In this document: positions 16,558 to 25,053 of the stretch, piece after piece
How positions within the stretch are numbered: position 1 is the stretch's first letter
How the letters are laid out: each line of letters begins with the position of its first letter
DNA from: Kribbella antibiotica
GTDB taxonomy: Bacteria > Actinomycetota > Actinomycetes > Propionibacteriales > Kribbellaceae
Direction of reading: 5' to 3'
Length of the DNA: 37,649 nucleotides
Assembly (NCBI RefSeq): GCF_004349055.1
Contig: NZ_SMKX01000079.1
Span: forward strand, 1 to 37,649
The notes under the pieces: generated by a model
The model's input: only the letters and a program-made list of their open reading frames with translations
The model's database searches: none
Told to the model about the DNA's origin: nothing
Position numbers and translations under genes: made by a program

Positions 16558-17370
16558 ATGGGATTTCTGAGCGCCTCCGTTGCGGCGGCTGCGACTGCTG
16601 CACTGGAGAAGGCAGCCGAGAAGCTGTCCAAAGAGCAGCGGCAGCCGTTCGAGCGGACCAACCACCGCGGTGAGACGGTCACGCTGCTGGAGGGCCCGGT
16701 CGCGGTCCTCGGCGCACTGGCAGGTGTGGTCGCGGCGCCGTCCACTCCGAGCAAGGTGAAGGTCGCTGCATTGCTGGCCGGCTCGGTGTCCGGTGCAGTC
16801 GGCGCGTACGACGACCTGCGTGGAACGACGCAGGCCAAGGGTTTCCGGGGGCACCTGACTGCGTTGAAGCGCGGTGAGGTGACGAGCGGTGCAGTGAAGA
16901 TTCTCGGCGTCGGTGCGGCCGGGCTGGCCGCAGCGGCGATCCTGCCGCGCAAGTCGTCCGGTGTGAAGGCACTCGTCGGCGTGGTCGCAGACGGCGCCCT
17001 GATCGCCGGTACGGCGAACCTGGCCAACCTGCTCGACCTCCGCCCCGGCCGCGCACTGAAGGCAGTAGCCGCAGTGAACGCACCCCTGGCCGTGGTGAAC
17101 GGACCTGCCGGTGCTGTCCTCGGTGCGGCGGTGGCCTCGGCCCCCTCCGACCTGGGCGAACGCTCCATGCTCGGCGACTGCGGAGCCAACGGCCTGGGCG
17201 CCATCACCGGTACGGCGCTCGCTGCCTCCCTCCCGCGGTGGCTCAAGACGCTTGTGCTGGCTGGGGTCGTCGGACTGAACCTGGCCAGCGAGAAGGTCAG
17301 CTTCACGAAGGTCATCGCAGGCAACCCGACGCTGGACAAGATCGACCAGTGGGGCCGACGCCCCCGGTGA
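16558..17370 (+). CDS. Short divergent MraY/WecA-like membrane protein
   Basis: 270 aa, hydrophobic with several predicted membrane segments. The pattern of polyprenyl-phosphate N-acetylhexosamine-1-P transferases can be traced: FERTNHRGETV near the N-terminus (like the RxNxR start of TagO/WecA), YDDLRG with D85 and D86 followed by KGFRGHL, NLLDLRPGRALK with D160 (the NxxNxxDG position), and LGDCGAN with D207 (the GDxGS position). It is about 90 residues shorter than MraY, and I do not see the C-terminal His loop. It may be an active minimal transferase or a degenerate paralogue. Its start is 1 nt after the steB stop, and its stop overlaps the murJ-like GTG. Confidence 0.75.
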   Translation: MGFLSASVAAAATAALEKAAEKLSKEQRQPFERTNHRGETVTLLEGPVAVLGALAGVVAAPSTPSKVKVAALLAGSVSGAVGAYDDLRGTTQAKGFRGHLTALKRGEVTSGAVKILGVGAAGLAAAAILPRKSSGVKALVGVVADGALIAGTANLANLLDLRPGRALKAVAAVNAPLAVVNGPAGAVLGAAVASAPSDLGERSMLGDCGANGLGAITGTALAASLPRWLKTLVLAGVVGLNLASEKVSFTKVIAGNPTLDKIDQWGRRPR

Positions 17371-18932
17371 GATCGCGCATTGCGCAGGCCGCCTTACTGG
17401 TGGCCGGTGTCACCGTCCTTGCCCGCGTGGTGGGGTTCGGGCGATGGCTTGTCTTCTCGAAGACTGTCGGTGCCGGGTGTTTGGCTGAGGCTTATACGAC
17501 GGCCAATCAGCTACCGAACATCTTGTTCGAGATCGTGGCCGGCGGCGCGCTCGCCGGTGCGGTGATCCCCGTGCTTGCTGGGCCCGTGGCTCGTGGCGAC
17601 CGAGCTGCACAGGGACGCATCGTCGGTGCGTTGCTGTCGTGGTCGTTCCTGTTGCTGGCGCCGTTCGCTTTGTTGTCGTGGGCGCTGGCATCGAGCTACA
17701 CCGACGCGTTGCTGGATCCGGGCCCTGACTGTGCTGGGTCCGCCGCGACCGCCACCCGGATGCTCGTGATCTTTGTGCCGCAGGTGTTCGGCTACGCGTT
17801 GGCTGTGATCGCGACTGCGGTTCTCCAGTCCCACAAGCGTTTCGGGGCCGGCGCATGGGCGCCGCTCGTGTCCAGCCTGGTGGTTGTCGGGACCTACTTC
17901 GTGTTCGCGGCGATGGCTCCTGATGCGGACCGCGCGTCGGGCAGTGCGAATGCCTTGCTCGCTTGGGGAACCACCGCTGGGGTGGCGGCGCTTGCGCTCA
18001 CTGTGCTCATCCCGATGCTGCTACTGCGGCTACCGATCCGGCTGACGCTCCGACTCGACCCTGGCGTCGGTCCGGTGCTCCGCAAGCTCGCACTGGCCGG
18101 GCTGGCCGTGCTGATCGCTCAGCAGCTCACCTTCGTCGTCACGACCTACCTGGCGAACCACCGCGGTGTTGCGGGCAGTATCGCCGTCTACACCTGGGCG
18201 AACGCGGTCTACCTGCTCCCGTACGCAGTGCTCGCCGTACCGATCACGACGGCGGTGTTCCCGCGCCTGGCCGCGGCGTACGAGGCAGGGGAGCAGTTCG
18301 ACCTGTACGCCGCCGCTTCGACTCGGGCGGTGATGCTCGCCGGTGGCGCTGGTGCGGCACTGCTCGTCGGGACCGCCGTACCGGTCGCGCGGATCTTCGC
18401 GTACGACGATGGCGCCGTACGGGAGGCTCAAGCGACTTCGCTCGGCAATGGGTTGATTGCCTTTGCTCCCGCGGCTATTGGGTTCGCTGTGCTCATGCAT
18501 GTTGGCCGCGTGCTCTACGCGCGGCACTCCGGTCGGCAGGTGGCGATCGTGACCTCAGCTGCCTGGGTGCTGGTTGCTGTATCGGCTGTTGTCCTCACTG
18601 CGCACTGGGACGCAGTGCCTGCGCTGGCGGCCGCCATGTCGATCGGCATGGTCCTCGGAGCTGTCACCCTGGTGGTGGTGCTCCGCCGCGACGCGGGAGC
18701 CGCTGCCTTGGCCGGTCTGGCTCGTGCCACGCTCGCTGCGCTCGTCGGCGCCGTACTGGCCGGGGCTGCGGGCTGGGCGGTCGCTCTGCCGGCCGGTGAT
18801 GCCGGAGTGGGCAGTGCGGTGCTGTTCTCGGTGCTGTCCGGTCTGGCCGTCGTCATCGTGTACGCCGTAGTTGCGGTTGTGCTGGATCGTGCGGACACCC
18901 GTGCGCTGCTTCGTCGAAAGGTCGTGGCATGA
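17367..18932 (+). CDS. MurJ/MviN-like lipid-linked precursor flippase
   Basis: 521 aa, about 14 transmembrane helices. AEAYTTANQLPNILFEIVAGGAL near the N-terminus is the MurJ/MviN signature, and the pattern ANAVYLLPYAVLAVPITTAVFPRLA is also typical. MurJ flips lipid II; actinobacteria usually carry their main MurJ near the replication origin, so this is probably a second member with another lipid-linked cargo (inference). The GTG at 17367 overlaps the MraY-like gene's stop. Upstream open codons lie inside that gene. The stop overlaps the glycosyltransferase start (ATGA). The three genes read as one unit. Confidence 0.87.
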   Translation: MRSRIAQAALLVAGVTVLARVVGFGRWLVFSKTVGAGCLAEAYTTANQLPNILFEIVAGGALAGAVIPVLAGPVARGDRAAQGRIVGALLSWSFLLLAPFALLSWALASSYTDALLDPGPDCAGSAATATRMLVIFVPQVFGYALAVIATAVLQSHKRFGAGAWAPLVSSLVVVGTYFVFAAMAPDADRASGSANALLAWGTTAGVAALALTVLIPMLLLRLPIRLTLRLDPGVGPVLRKLALAGLAVLIAQQLTFVVTTYLANHRGVAGSIAVYTWANAVYLLPYAVLAVPITTAVFPRLAAAYEAGEQFDLYAAASTRAVMLAGGAGAALLVGTAVPVARIFAYDDGAVREAQATSLGNGLIAFAPAAIGFAVLMHVGRVLYARHSGRQVAIVTSAAWVLVAVSAVVLTAHWDAVPALAAAMSIGMVLGAVTLVVVLRRDAGAAALAGLARATLAALVGAVLAGAAGWAVALPAGDAGVGSAVLFSVLSGLAVVIVYAVVAVVLDRADTRALLRRKVVA

Positions 18933-19954
18933 AGGTTGGTCTCCTGCTCGCGGAGTCGCGAGGCGGGATCGGTCAGCATGTCGCCTCCCTGGTGCCGCGG
19001 TTCATCGCAGCTGGTCACGAGGTGATTGTCTGTGCGCCTCCTGGCACCGCTGAGCACTTCGACTTCGGCGCAGCGACCGTCGTCGCTCAGGCACCGGCCC
19101 TCCGCGGCTCCGATGTGATCCATGCGCACGGCTATCGCGCCGGTATGGCTGCGCTGCGTGACAGGTCCAAGCTGCGCCCGCTCGTCGTCACCTGGCACAA
19201 CGCAGTGATCGCTCCGGGCCCCAAGGGCCTCGTGATGCGTCTGGGGCAGCGTCTGGTCGCCAAGGGTGCGGACCTGACTCTAGGAGCCTCCAGCGACCTC
19301 GTGGAGCTCGCCAAGAGCCTCGGAGCGCGTGATGCCCGGCTAGCGCCGGTTGCCGCGCCCACGATGCAGCAGGCGACCGTTCCGGCTACTGACATCCGGG
19401 CTGAGCTCGGTCTGACTGATCAGCCGCTCATCCTGACCGTCGGGCGGCTCGCTCCGCAGAAGGACTACCCGACGCTGCTCTCCGTGGCTGCCCGGGTGCA
19501 CGAGTCGAACCCGGATGCGGTGTTCGTGGTGGTTGGTGACGGTCCGCTGCGGGACAACCTGCAGGCGCGGATCGACGCCGAGCAGCTGCCGGTGCGGTTG
19601 CTGGGCCACCGCAGCGACGTGGCGAACCTGCTCAACGCGGCCGATGTCTTCCTGCTGACCTCGCACTGGGAGGCGCGGGCGCTGGTCGTCCAGGAGGCGA
19701 TGCAGGTCGGCGTACCGGTGGTGGCGACCGCGACCGGCGGAATCCCCGAGCTGGTCGACGACAGCGCCGTACTGGCATTTCCCGGCGATGCAGACGGGCT
19801 CGCCGACGGGGTCCGGGCGATCCTGGCCGAGCCCGGTACGGCGAACGCTATGCGGACGCGTGGCCGTGAATTGGCCGCCAGATGGCCGGACGAGGACGGC
19901 GCGGCAAAGAATTTGCTCGACCTCTACGCGGGTCTCGTCGCGACCACCCCTTGA
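18929..19954 (+). CDS. GT4-type glycosyltransferase
   Basis: 341 aa, GT-B fold. The N-terminus MKVGLLLAESRGGIGQHV carries the usual glycine-rich loop. The C-terminal half starts at ILTVGRLAPQKDYPTLL and holds the retaining-enzyme E-x7-E motif (E248 and E256 in SHWEARALVVQEAM). No membrane helix is visible, so it acts at the cytoplasmic face. Next to MraY-like and MurJ-like genes, it is likely to extend a lipid-linked sugar. Donor and acceptor are unknown. The TGA stop is within a TTGACA hexamer. Confidence 0.9.
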   Translation: MKVGLLLAESRGGIGQHVASLVPRFIAAGHEVIVCAPPGTAEHFDFGAATVVAQAPALRGSDVIHAHGYRAGMAALRDRSKLRPLVVTWHNAVIAPGPKGLVMRLGQRLVAKGADLTLGASSDLVELAKSLGARDARLAPVAAPTMQQATVPATDIRAELGLTDQPLILTVGRLAPQKDYPTLLSVAARVHESNPDAVFVVVGDGPLRDNLQARIDAEQLPVRLLGHRSDVANLLNAADVFLLTSHWEARALVVQEAMQVGVPVVATATGGIPELVDDSAVLAFPGDADGLADGVRAILAEPGTANAMRTRGRELAARWPDEDGAAKNLLDLYAGLVATTP

Positions 19955-19975
19955 CAGCAGGTAGGCTGAAGGCCC
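19951..19975 (+). promoter_or_regulatory. Candidate promoter elements before pyrG
   Basis: TTGACA (19951-19956) and TAGGCT (19962-19967) are both good hexamers but only 5 bp apart, so they cannot be one promoter. TAGGCT as -10 would start transcription at about 19974-19976, on the GTG, giving a leaderless or near-leaderless mRNA. GAAGG (19968-19972) is a weak RBS only 3 nt from the GTG. Confidence 0.35.
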
Positions 19976-21693
<1,718 letters not shown>

Positions 21694-21697
<4 letters not shown>

Positions 21698-22344
21698 CGG
21701 ACCACCCCGAACTGCGCTTCGGCGCCGGACTGGCCGACGTACCGGAGCAATGGCCGGTTTCGGACTCGGAGACGGTGTACTCGACGGGCCGGGTCATCTC
21801 GGTCCGCCGGGACACCATCGAGCCTGCGGGCGGCGAAGCGTTCGTCCGCGACATCGTCGTGCACCCGGGCGCAGTCGGCGTGATCGCCCTCGACGACCGC
21901 AACCGGGTGCTGCTGGTCCGCCAGTACCGGCACCCGGTCGGCTACAAGCTGATCGAGCCCCCCGCCGGTCTGCTCGACGTACAGGGCGAGCAGTATCGCC
22001 TCGGCGGCGAGCGCGAGCTCTGGGAGGAGACCGGCACCAAGGCCGCCGACTGGCGCATCCTGGTCGACACCTTCACCTCACCCGGTATGACGACCGAGGC
22101 GATCCGCATCTTCCTGGCGCGCGACCTGTCGCCTGCTGACGAGACCTATGAGCGCCTCCACGAGGAGGCGGACATGGAGACCGTCTGGGCCCCACTGGTC
22201 GAGGTCGTCGGCGCGATCCTGGCCGGTCACCTCCAGAACCCGATCCTGATCATGGGTGCCCTCGCGGCGTGGACCGCCCTGAACGGACCAGGCTTCGAAT
22301 CGCTCCGCCCCGCCGACTCCCCTTGGCCCGCCAAGGACCTGTAG
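21694..22344 (+). CDS. Nudix hydrolase, ADP-ribose pyrophosphatase type (Rv1700-like)
   Basis: 216 aa. The Nudix box is present as AGLLDVQGE, then RELWEETG, with the one-residue-longer first loop that I recall in the M. tuberculosis ADP-ribose pyrophosphatase Rv1700. The N-terminal VRDIVVHPGAVGVIALDD and VRQYRHPVGYKLIE match the ADPRase subfamily. It probably hydrolyses ADP-ribose to AMP and ribose 5-phosphate. It is coupled to pyrG by a GTGA overlap, the same order as Rv1699-Rv1700. The window also has an ADP-ribosylglycohydrolase family gene 16 kb away, a possible functional link. Confidence 0.93.
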
Positions 22345-22406
22345 GCGGTCTGGACCCTTCTCGTGAGACCGTCGACGGATCAGCCGAACGTCCTCAGGAG
22401 GATTCC

Positions 22407-22625
22407 ATGCGTGCACCTGTCATCCGGCGTCTCGCCGCCGGGCTGCTGGCCACTGCCGGCGCTGTCGCCTTGTCCGCCGCACCAGGTGCCGCGTCTGAGC
22501 TGGACGCGCACACCGACGCCAGCATGACCGAGTATGCCGCCAGTCTCGTCGAGTACACGGTCAAGGCTCTTGATGCGCCGGCCGAGTTCACCGCCGCCGC
22601 CGACCTCGTCGAGTACACGCTCTAG
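22407..22625 (+). CDS. Small secreted peptide with internal repeats, possibly truncated
   Basis: 72 aa. Residues 1 to about 29 are a Sec signal peptide (two Arg, a hydrophobic core, AAPGAAS near the cleavage site). The mature part is about 42 residues, acidic, with two LVEYT motifs 20 residues apart. A very good RBS AGGAGG (22396-22401) lies 5 nt before the ATG. The DNA repeat that encodes LVEYT continues after the TAG: without it the frame runs 25 more codons to TGA at 22701-22703 and ends with CCGRC. The TAG stands where the first repeat has AAG (Lys). So the ancestor was probably longer, about 98 aa. Function unknown. Confidence 0.65.
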   Translation: MRAPVIRRLAAGLLATAGAVALSAAPGAASELDAHTDASMTEYAASLVEYTVKALDAPAEFTAAADLVEYTL

Positions 22626-22679
22626 GCTCCCGACGCGCCGGGCGAGTTCGCGACCGACGCCACTCTCGTCGAGTGCTGC
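22545..22679 (+). repeat. 60-bp tandem repeat, 2.25 copies
   Basis: Units begin at 22545, 22605 and 22665 with CTCGTCGAGTACACG (the third copy diverges after CTCGTCGAGT). The 60-bp period equals 20 codons, so the reading frame is kept. Unit 2 contains the TAG that ends the small secreted peptide. Many differences between units 1 and 2 are synonymous or conservative, which suggests the repeat was translated after duplication. Confidence 0.8.
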
Positions 22680-22714
22680 GGCCGGTGTGATCGGCGAGTG
22701 TGAGCAGTGTGCCA

Positions 22715-22773
22715 TCGAGTGGCAGGACTGTGCCGCTGTCATCGATTACCAGCGGCAAGCTCCTGCCACTCGA
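22715..22773. other. Long imperfect hairpin between convergent genes
   Basis: A perfect 13-bp stem TCGAGTGGCAGGA (22715-22727) pairs with 22761-22773; a 3x3 internal loop follows; then a 7-bp stem (22731-22737 with 22751-22757) closes a 13-nt loop. It lies between the small peptide gene and the convergent XRE gene. There is no T-run on either side. It could be a bidirectional transcription barrier or part of a small RNA. Confidence 0.6.
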
Positions 22774-22803
22774 CGTCGGACCGCCGCTCCTGCAGCACGG
22801 TCC

Positions 22804-23646
22804 TCATCGGCCGAGTAGCTGGTAGTCGCTCCTGATGCGTAGTAGTTCTCGTCGGGCCTCGTCTCCGGTGGATGAGACAAGGTCGAGTCGATCGAAGAGC
22901 TCGTCGTACACGTTCACGTCGTCAGTTGAATCGAGGACAGCAGAAGCGATCTCCGTTCCGATGAGGACGGCCGCGGAGTCGTAGAGGTGGAAAGCGTGGG
23001 TGCAGAAGACCTCGACCGGCGTCGTCCACGGGATCACACCCAGATGTACGTTCGGGCGGCGTGACGCCGTGATGATGGCGTCGAGCTGATCAACCATCAC
23101 CTGCGGATTGCCTGCCTGCCACCGCAGCGCGCCCTCGGTGACGACGAGTCTGAACTCCTTCGTCTCGTCGTCCAGGGCGTTGCTGCGGATCGAGCGGGCG
23201 TCGACTGCAGCATCGCGCTCCTCGTCCGAGAGGCCGCCACCGAAGACGAGCCGTGCATAGGCCCGTGTCTGCAGGAGTCCAGGCACCATCGCTGGTTGAT
23301 AGCTGCGCAGCAGCGTTGCCTTCGACTCCAGTTGACCAATGTGATGTTGGAGCCGAGCGGCGCCTCGAGTCATGACGACTCTCGACAAGCGGCTGGCGGC
23401 CTTCAGTTCGGATGCCAGTCCGATCAGGTCCTCGCGCTCATCCGCCGGTACGCCGTAGACGTCGCACAGCGAGCGGACGTCCTCGGGGCTTGCTCGCAGC
23501 AGCCCGTTCTCGAGCTTGGAGATCTTCGATTGGCTAACACCGGCGCGGCGAGCAGTTTCGAGACCGCCGAGACCAGCACGGCGCCGAAACTCAAGCAGCA
23601 CCGTGCCAAGATCAAGAGCACCCGAGGTGTCGTCCGCACCAGTCAT
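22804..23646 (-). CDS. XRE family regulator with DUF5753 domain
   Basis: 280 aa. The helix-turn-helix is in residues about 18-70 (ARRAGVSQSKISKLENGLLR). The rest is the DUF5753 effector domain, with LLRSYQPAMVPGLLQTRAYARLVF and FRLVVTEGALRW typical. Such regulators are very common in actinobacteria, each paired with a small neighbour gene. The ATG at 23646 overlaps the DUF6879 stop (ATGA), which fixes the start; the frame extends to 23712 without an RBS. It probably binds the TGGAATAT boxes in the divergent region at 24469-24529 (inference). Confidence 0.92.
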   Translation of the reverse strand: MTGADDTSGALDLGTVLLEFRRRAGLGGLETARRAGVSQSKISKLENGLLRASPEDVRSLCDVYGVPADEREDLIGLASELKAASRLSRVVMTRGAARLQHHIGQLESKATLLRSYQPAMVPGLLQTRAYARLVFGGGLSDEERDAAVDARSIRSNALDDETKEFRLVVTEGALRWQAGNPQVMVDQLDAIITASRRPNVHLGVIPWTTPVEVFCTHAFHLYDSAAVLIGTEIASAVLDSTDDVNVYDELFDRLDLVSSTGDEARRELLRIRSDYQLLGR

Positions 23647-24212
23647 CCGAGTGAAGGCTTCTCCGGTTCTTGTTGGTTGGCTCGCCAGTACTCGGGGTGC
23701 CCGTTCCACCACGTGCCGAACTGCGTACTCGCTGCGAGGGCGGCATCGCGGCTCCGACGATACGGTACGACGTCCTCGGCGAGGCTCGCACCGACGTACA
23801 TGCCTCGCTCGTCGTAGTGCATGCGCAGGACTGTCTCATCGTCCATGAGCCAGAAGTCCTCGAGCGGCTCAACCTCGGCAGGCAGCCGCTGCTCTGAGAG
23901 ATCGAGGATGTGGATCTCTTCCCCGGCTGCAGCGTTCGGCAGGTACCCCCATTCGCATTCGTAGCGAAGGTAGTCGGTCAACGGCGTACGCAAGATGTGT
24001 ACGCGGTGTCTGAGCTTGCCGGCCGCCCGTTCGTCGCGGAGTTGCGTCAGCCACGGTCCTTTGCGGTCTGGATCTGGCTCGGGCTCACCGGCGAGATAGC
24101 GCGCGACGTCACCGCCGTCCGACCCGACGTGGTAGTAGTCGAGAGTCTCGAGGCGGAACGCGCTGTGCTGGAAACCCTCGAAGATTGCGTCCACCTGCTC
24201 CTCGGGCAACAT
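23643..24212 (-). CDS. DUF6879 family protein
   Basis: 189 aa, acidic. Typical features are FRLETLDYYHVGSD near the N-terminus, TDYLRYECEWGYLPNAAAGE, and WLMDDETVLRMHYDERG, ending in QFGTWWNGHPEYW. DUF6879 genes are regular partners of XRE-DUF5753 regulators; no activity is known to me. The start at 24212 is preferred over 24227 because it overlaps the preceding stop (TGATG) and has GGGAG 8 nt upstream. Confidence 0.85.
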   Translation of the reverse strand: MLPEEQVDAIFEGFQHSAFRLETLDYYHVGSDGGDVARYLAGEPEPDPDRKGPWLTQLRDERAAGKLRHRVHILRTPLTDYLRYECEWGYLPNAAAGEEIHILDLSEQRLPAEVEPLEDFWLMDDETVLRMHYDERGMYVGASLAEDVVPYRRSRDAALAASTQFGTWWNGHPEYWRANQQEPEKPSLG

Positions 24213-24406
24213 CAACGGCGCTCCCACAGGCTTCGAGGAAAGCGGACGACGGTCTCGCCGGGTCCGGCCTTCGCGAGTAGGTCCTGATCGTCCTCGACGA
24301 TCGAGCCGACGACATACACCGAGTCAGGATCGGCGTCCGTCGTCCAGGCTGCCGGACACGTCTTGTTGTCCGGGCACTCTCCGGCGATCCGTCGTAACTG
24401 AGACAT
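24212..24406 (-). CDS. Small protein, first gene of the XRE module
   Basis: 64 aa. Residues 8-17 read AGECPDNKTC with two Cys; the C-terminal half has VYVVGSIVEDD and VVRFPRSLWERR. The spacing (Cys, then a V-rich strand, then a final F-W segment) recalls DUF397 proteins, the usual small partners of XRE-DUF5753 regulators, but identity is too low to claim membership. The ATG at 24406 has AAGGAG 8 nt upstream, so the longer frame from 24427 is not used. It is coupled to DUF6879 by TGATG. Confidence 0.72.
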   Translation of the reverse strand: MSQLRRIAGECPDNKTCPAAWTTDADPDSVYVVGSIVEDDQDLLAKAGPGETVVRFPRSLWERR

Positions 24407-24444
24407 CGAACGTTCTCCTTCGGTCAAGGGGCGATGACAGTGGG

Positions 24445-24530
24445 AGCCTACCGTGATGCCAGTTGATATGGAATATCTAAGCTGAATGCTCGATTTGAGG
24501 CTTGATATTCCACTTGTAAGATGGAATATT
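24445..24530. promoter_or_regulatory. Divergent promoters with three TGGAATAT operator boxes
   Basis: Box A is TGGAATAT at 24469-24476, within GATATGGAATATC. Boxes B (inverted, 24505-24512) and C (24522-24529) form an 8-bp inverted repeat with a 9-nt gap. For the plus-strand gene, TTTGAG (24494-24499) and TAAGAT (24517-24522) make a promoter with a 17-bp spacer; box B is in the spacer and box C covers the -10/start region. For the minus operon, TAGGCT (24450-24445) is a good -10, and box A falls about where its -35 should be. One regulator could control both directions; the XRE protein is the obvious candidate. Confidence 0.68.
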
Positions 24531-24537
24531 TGCCGTC

Positions 24538-24873
24538 GTGACCGACTCTCTTGCTCAGCTCGCGCCGGCGGTTGGCTATCTGCGGCAGTACCCCGCGATG
24601 ACCTGCGCCGAGCTCGAGCGGGCGGCGGGCCGGCTCGCGGTCTTCGCCAGGCAGCGAGGCTTCGTTCTGACCGAGGTCTTCGTGGAGCAACTCGCCACTG
24701 ATCCGGCCGCGTTCGACGCGCTCGTCACGGTGGTCAAGCGAGGCGGGATTCCCGTCGTCGAGGTGCCGACCCAGGCCCACCTGAGTGCGGTAGGTGGCGG
24801 GGAGACCAAGGCGCGACGCCTCAAGCGTGAGACCGGTGCGCAGGCATTGACCGCCGGCGGATCGCCCCCATGA
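24538..24873 (+). CDS. Small protein resembling a truncated serine recombinase catalytic domain
   Basis: 111 aa. The pattern GYLRQYP, then LERAAGRLAVFARQRGFVLTEVFVEQ, then FDALVTVVKRGGIPVVEVPT follows the resolvase N-terminal fold (strand, helix, strand, helix, strand). The expected Tyr-x-Arg-x-Ser with catalytic Ser is replaced by YLRQYP, so recombination is unlikely. Similar short resolvase-like proteins are common in actinobacteria. The GTG start at 24538 lies about 8 nt after the predicted transcription start, with no RBS, so it may be nearly leaderless. Its promoter carries two of the three operator boxes. Confidence 0.68.
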   Translation: MTDSLAQLAPAVGYLRQYPAMTCAELERAAGRLAVFARQRGFVLTEVFVEQLATDPAAFDALVTVVKRGGIPVVEVPTQAHLSAVGGGETKARRLKRETGAQALTAGGSPP

Positions 24874-24968
24874 GCCGGTGGGCGGGCGTACTGATCCCTG
24901 CGTCTGCGCCCGTCCGCCGTACCACCTGTCGCGAGCTGATCGCTCGATGGGCAAACCGCGGTGAGTGC

Positions 24969-24998
24969 TTGACCTTGTGCGGTGCGTGAGGGTATTTG
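24969..24998 (+). promoter_or_regulatory. Candidate promoter for the GH92 gene
   Basis: TTGACC (24969-24974) and TATTTG (24993-24998) are separated by 18 bp. The GH92 ATG follows at 25054 with GTGGGGA as RBS. Upstream, a weak GC hairpin (24883-24888 with 24907-24912) could end the preceding small gene. Confidence 0.4.
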
Positions 24999-25053
24999 TT
25001 GCTGACAACGATGTCACGCCGCCCTGTTCCGACGTCCGAGGTGGGGAACCTTT

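Noticed and set aside
22545..22679. CRISPR array
   Set aside because: The repeats are contiguous 60-bp coding units without spacers, and no cas gene is near. The 30121-30170 repeats also have no spacers.
22534..22818. A 94-aa plus-strand frame with several Cys (ECEQCAIEWQDCAAV)
   Set aside because: It overlaps the small peptide gene in another frame, starts with shifted repeat codons, and spans the long hairpin. No RBS is seen.
22804..24427. The XRE/DUF6879/small-protein set as a toxin-antitoxin or phage-defence system
   Set aside because: No toxin fold, nuclease motif or other effector is visible in the small protein or DUF6879; only a regulatory module can be supported.
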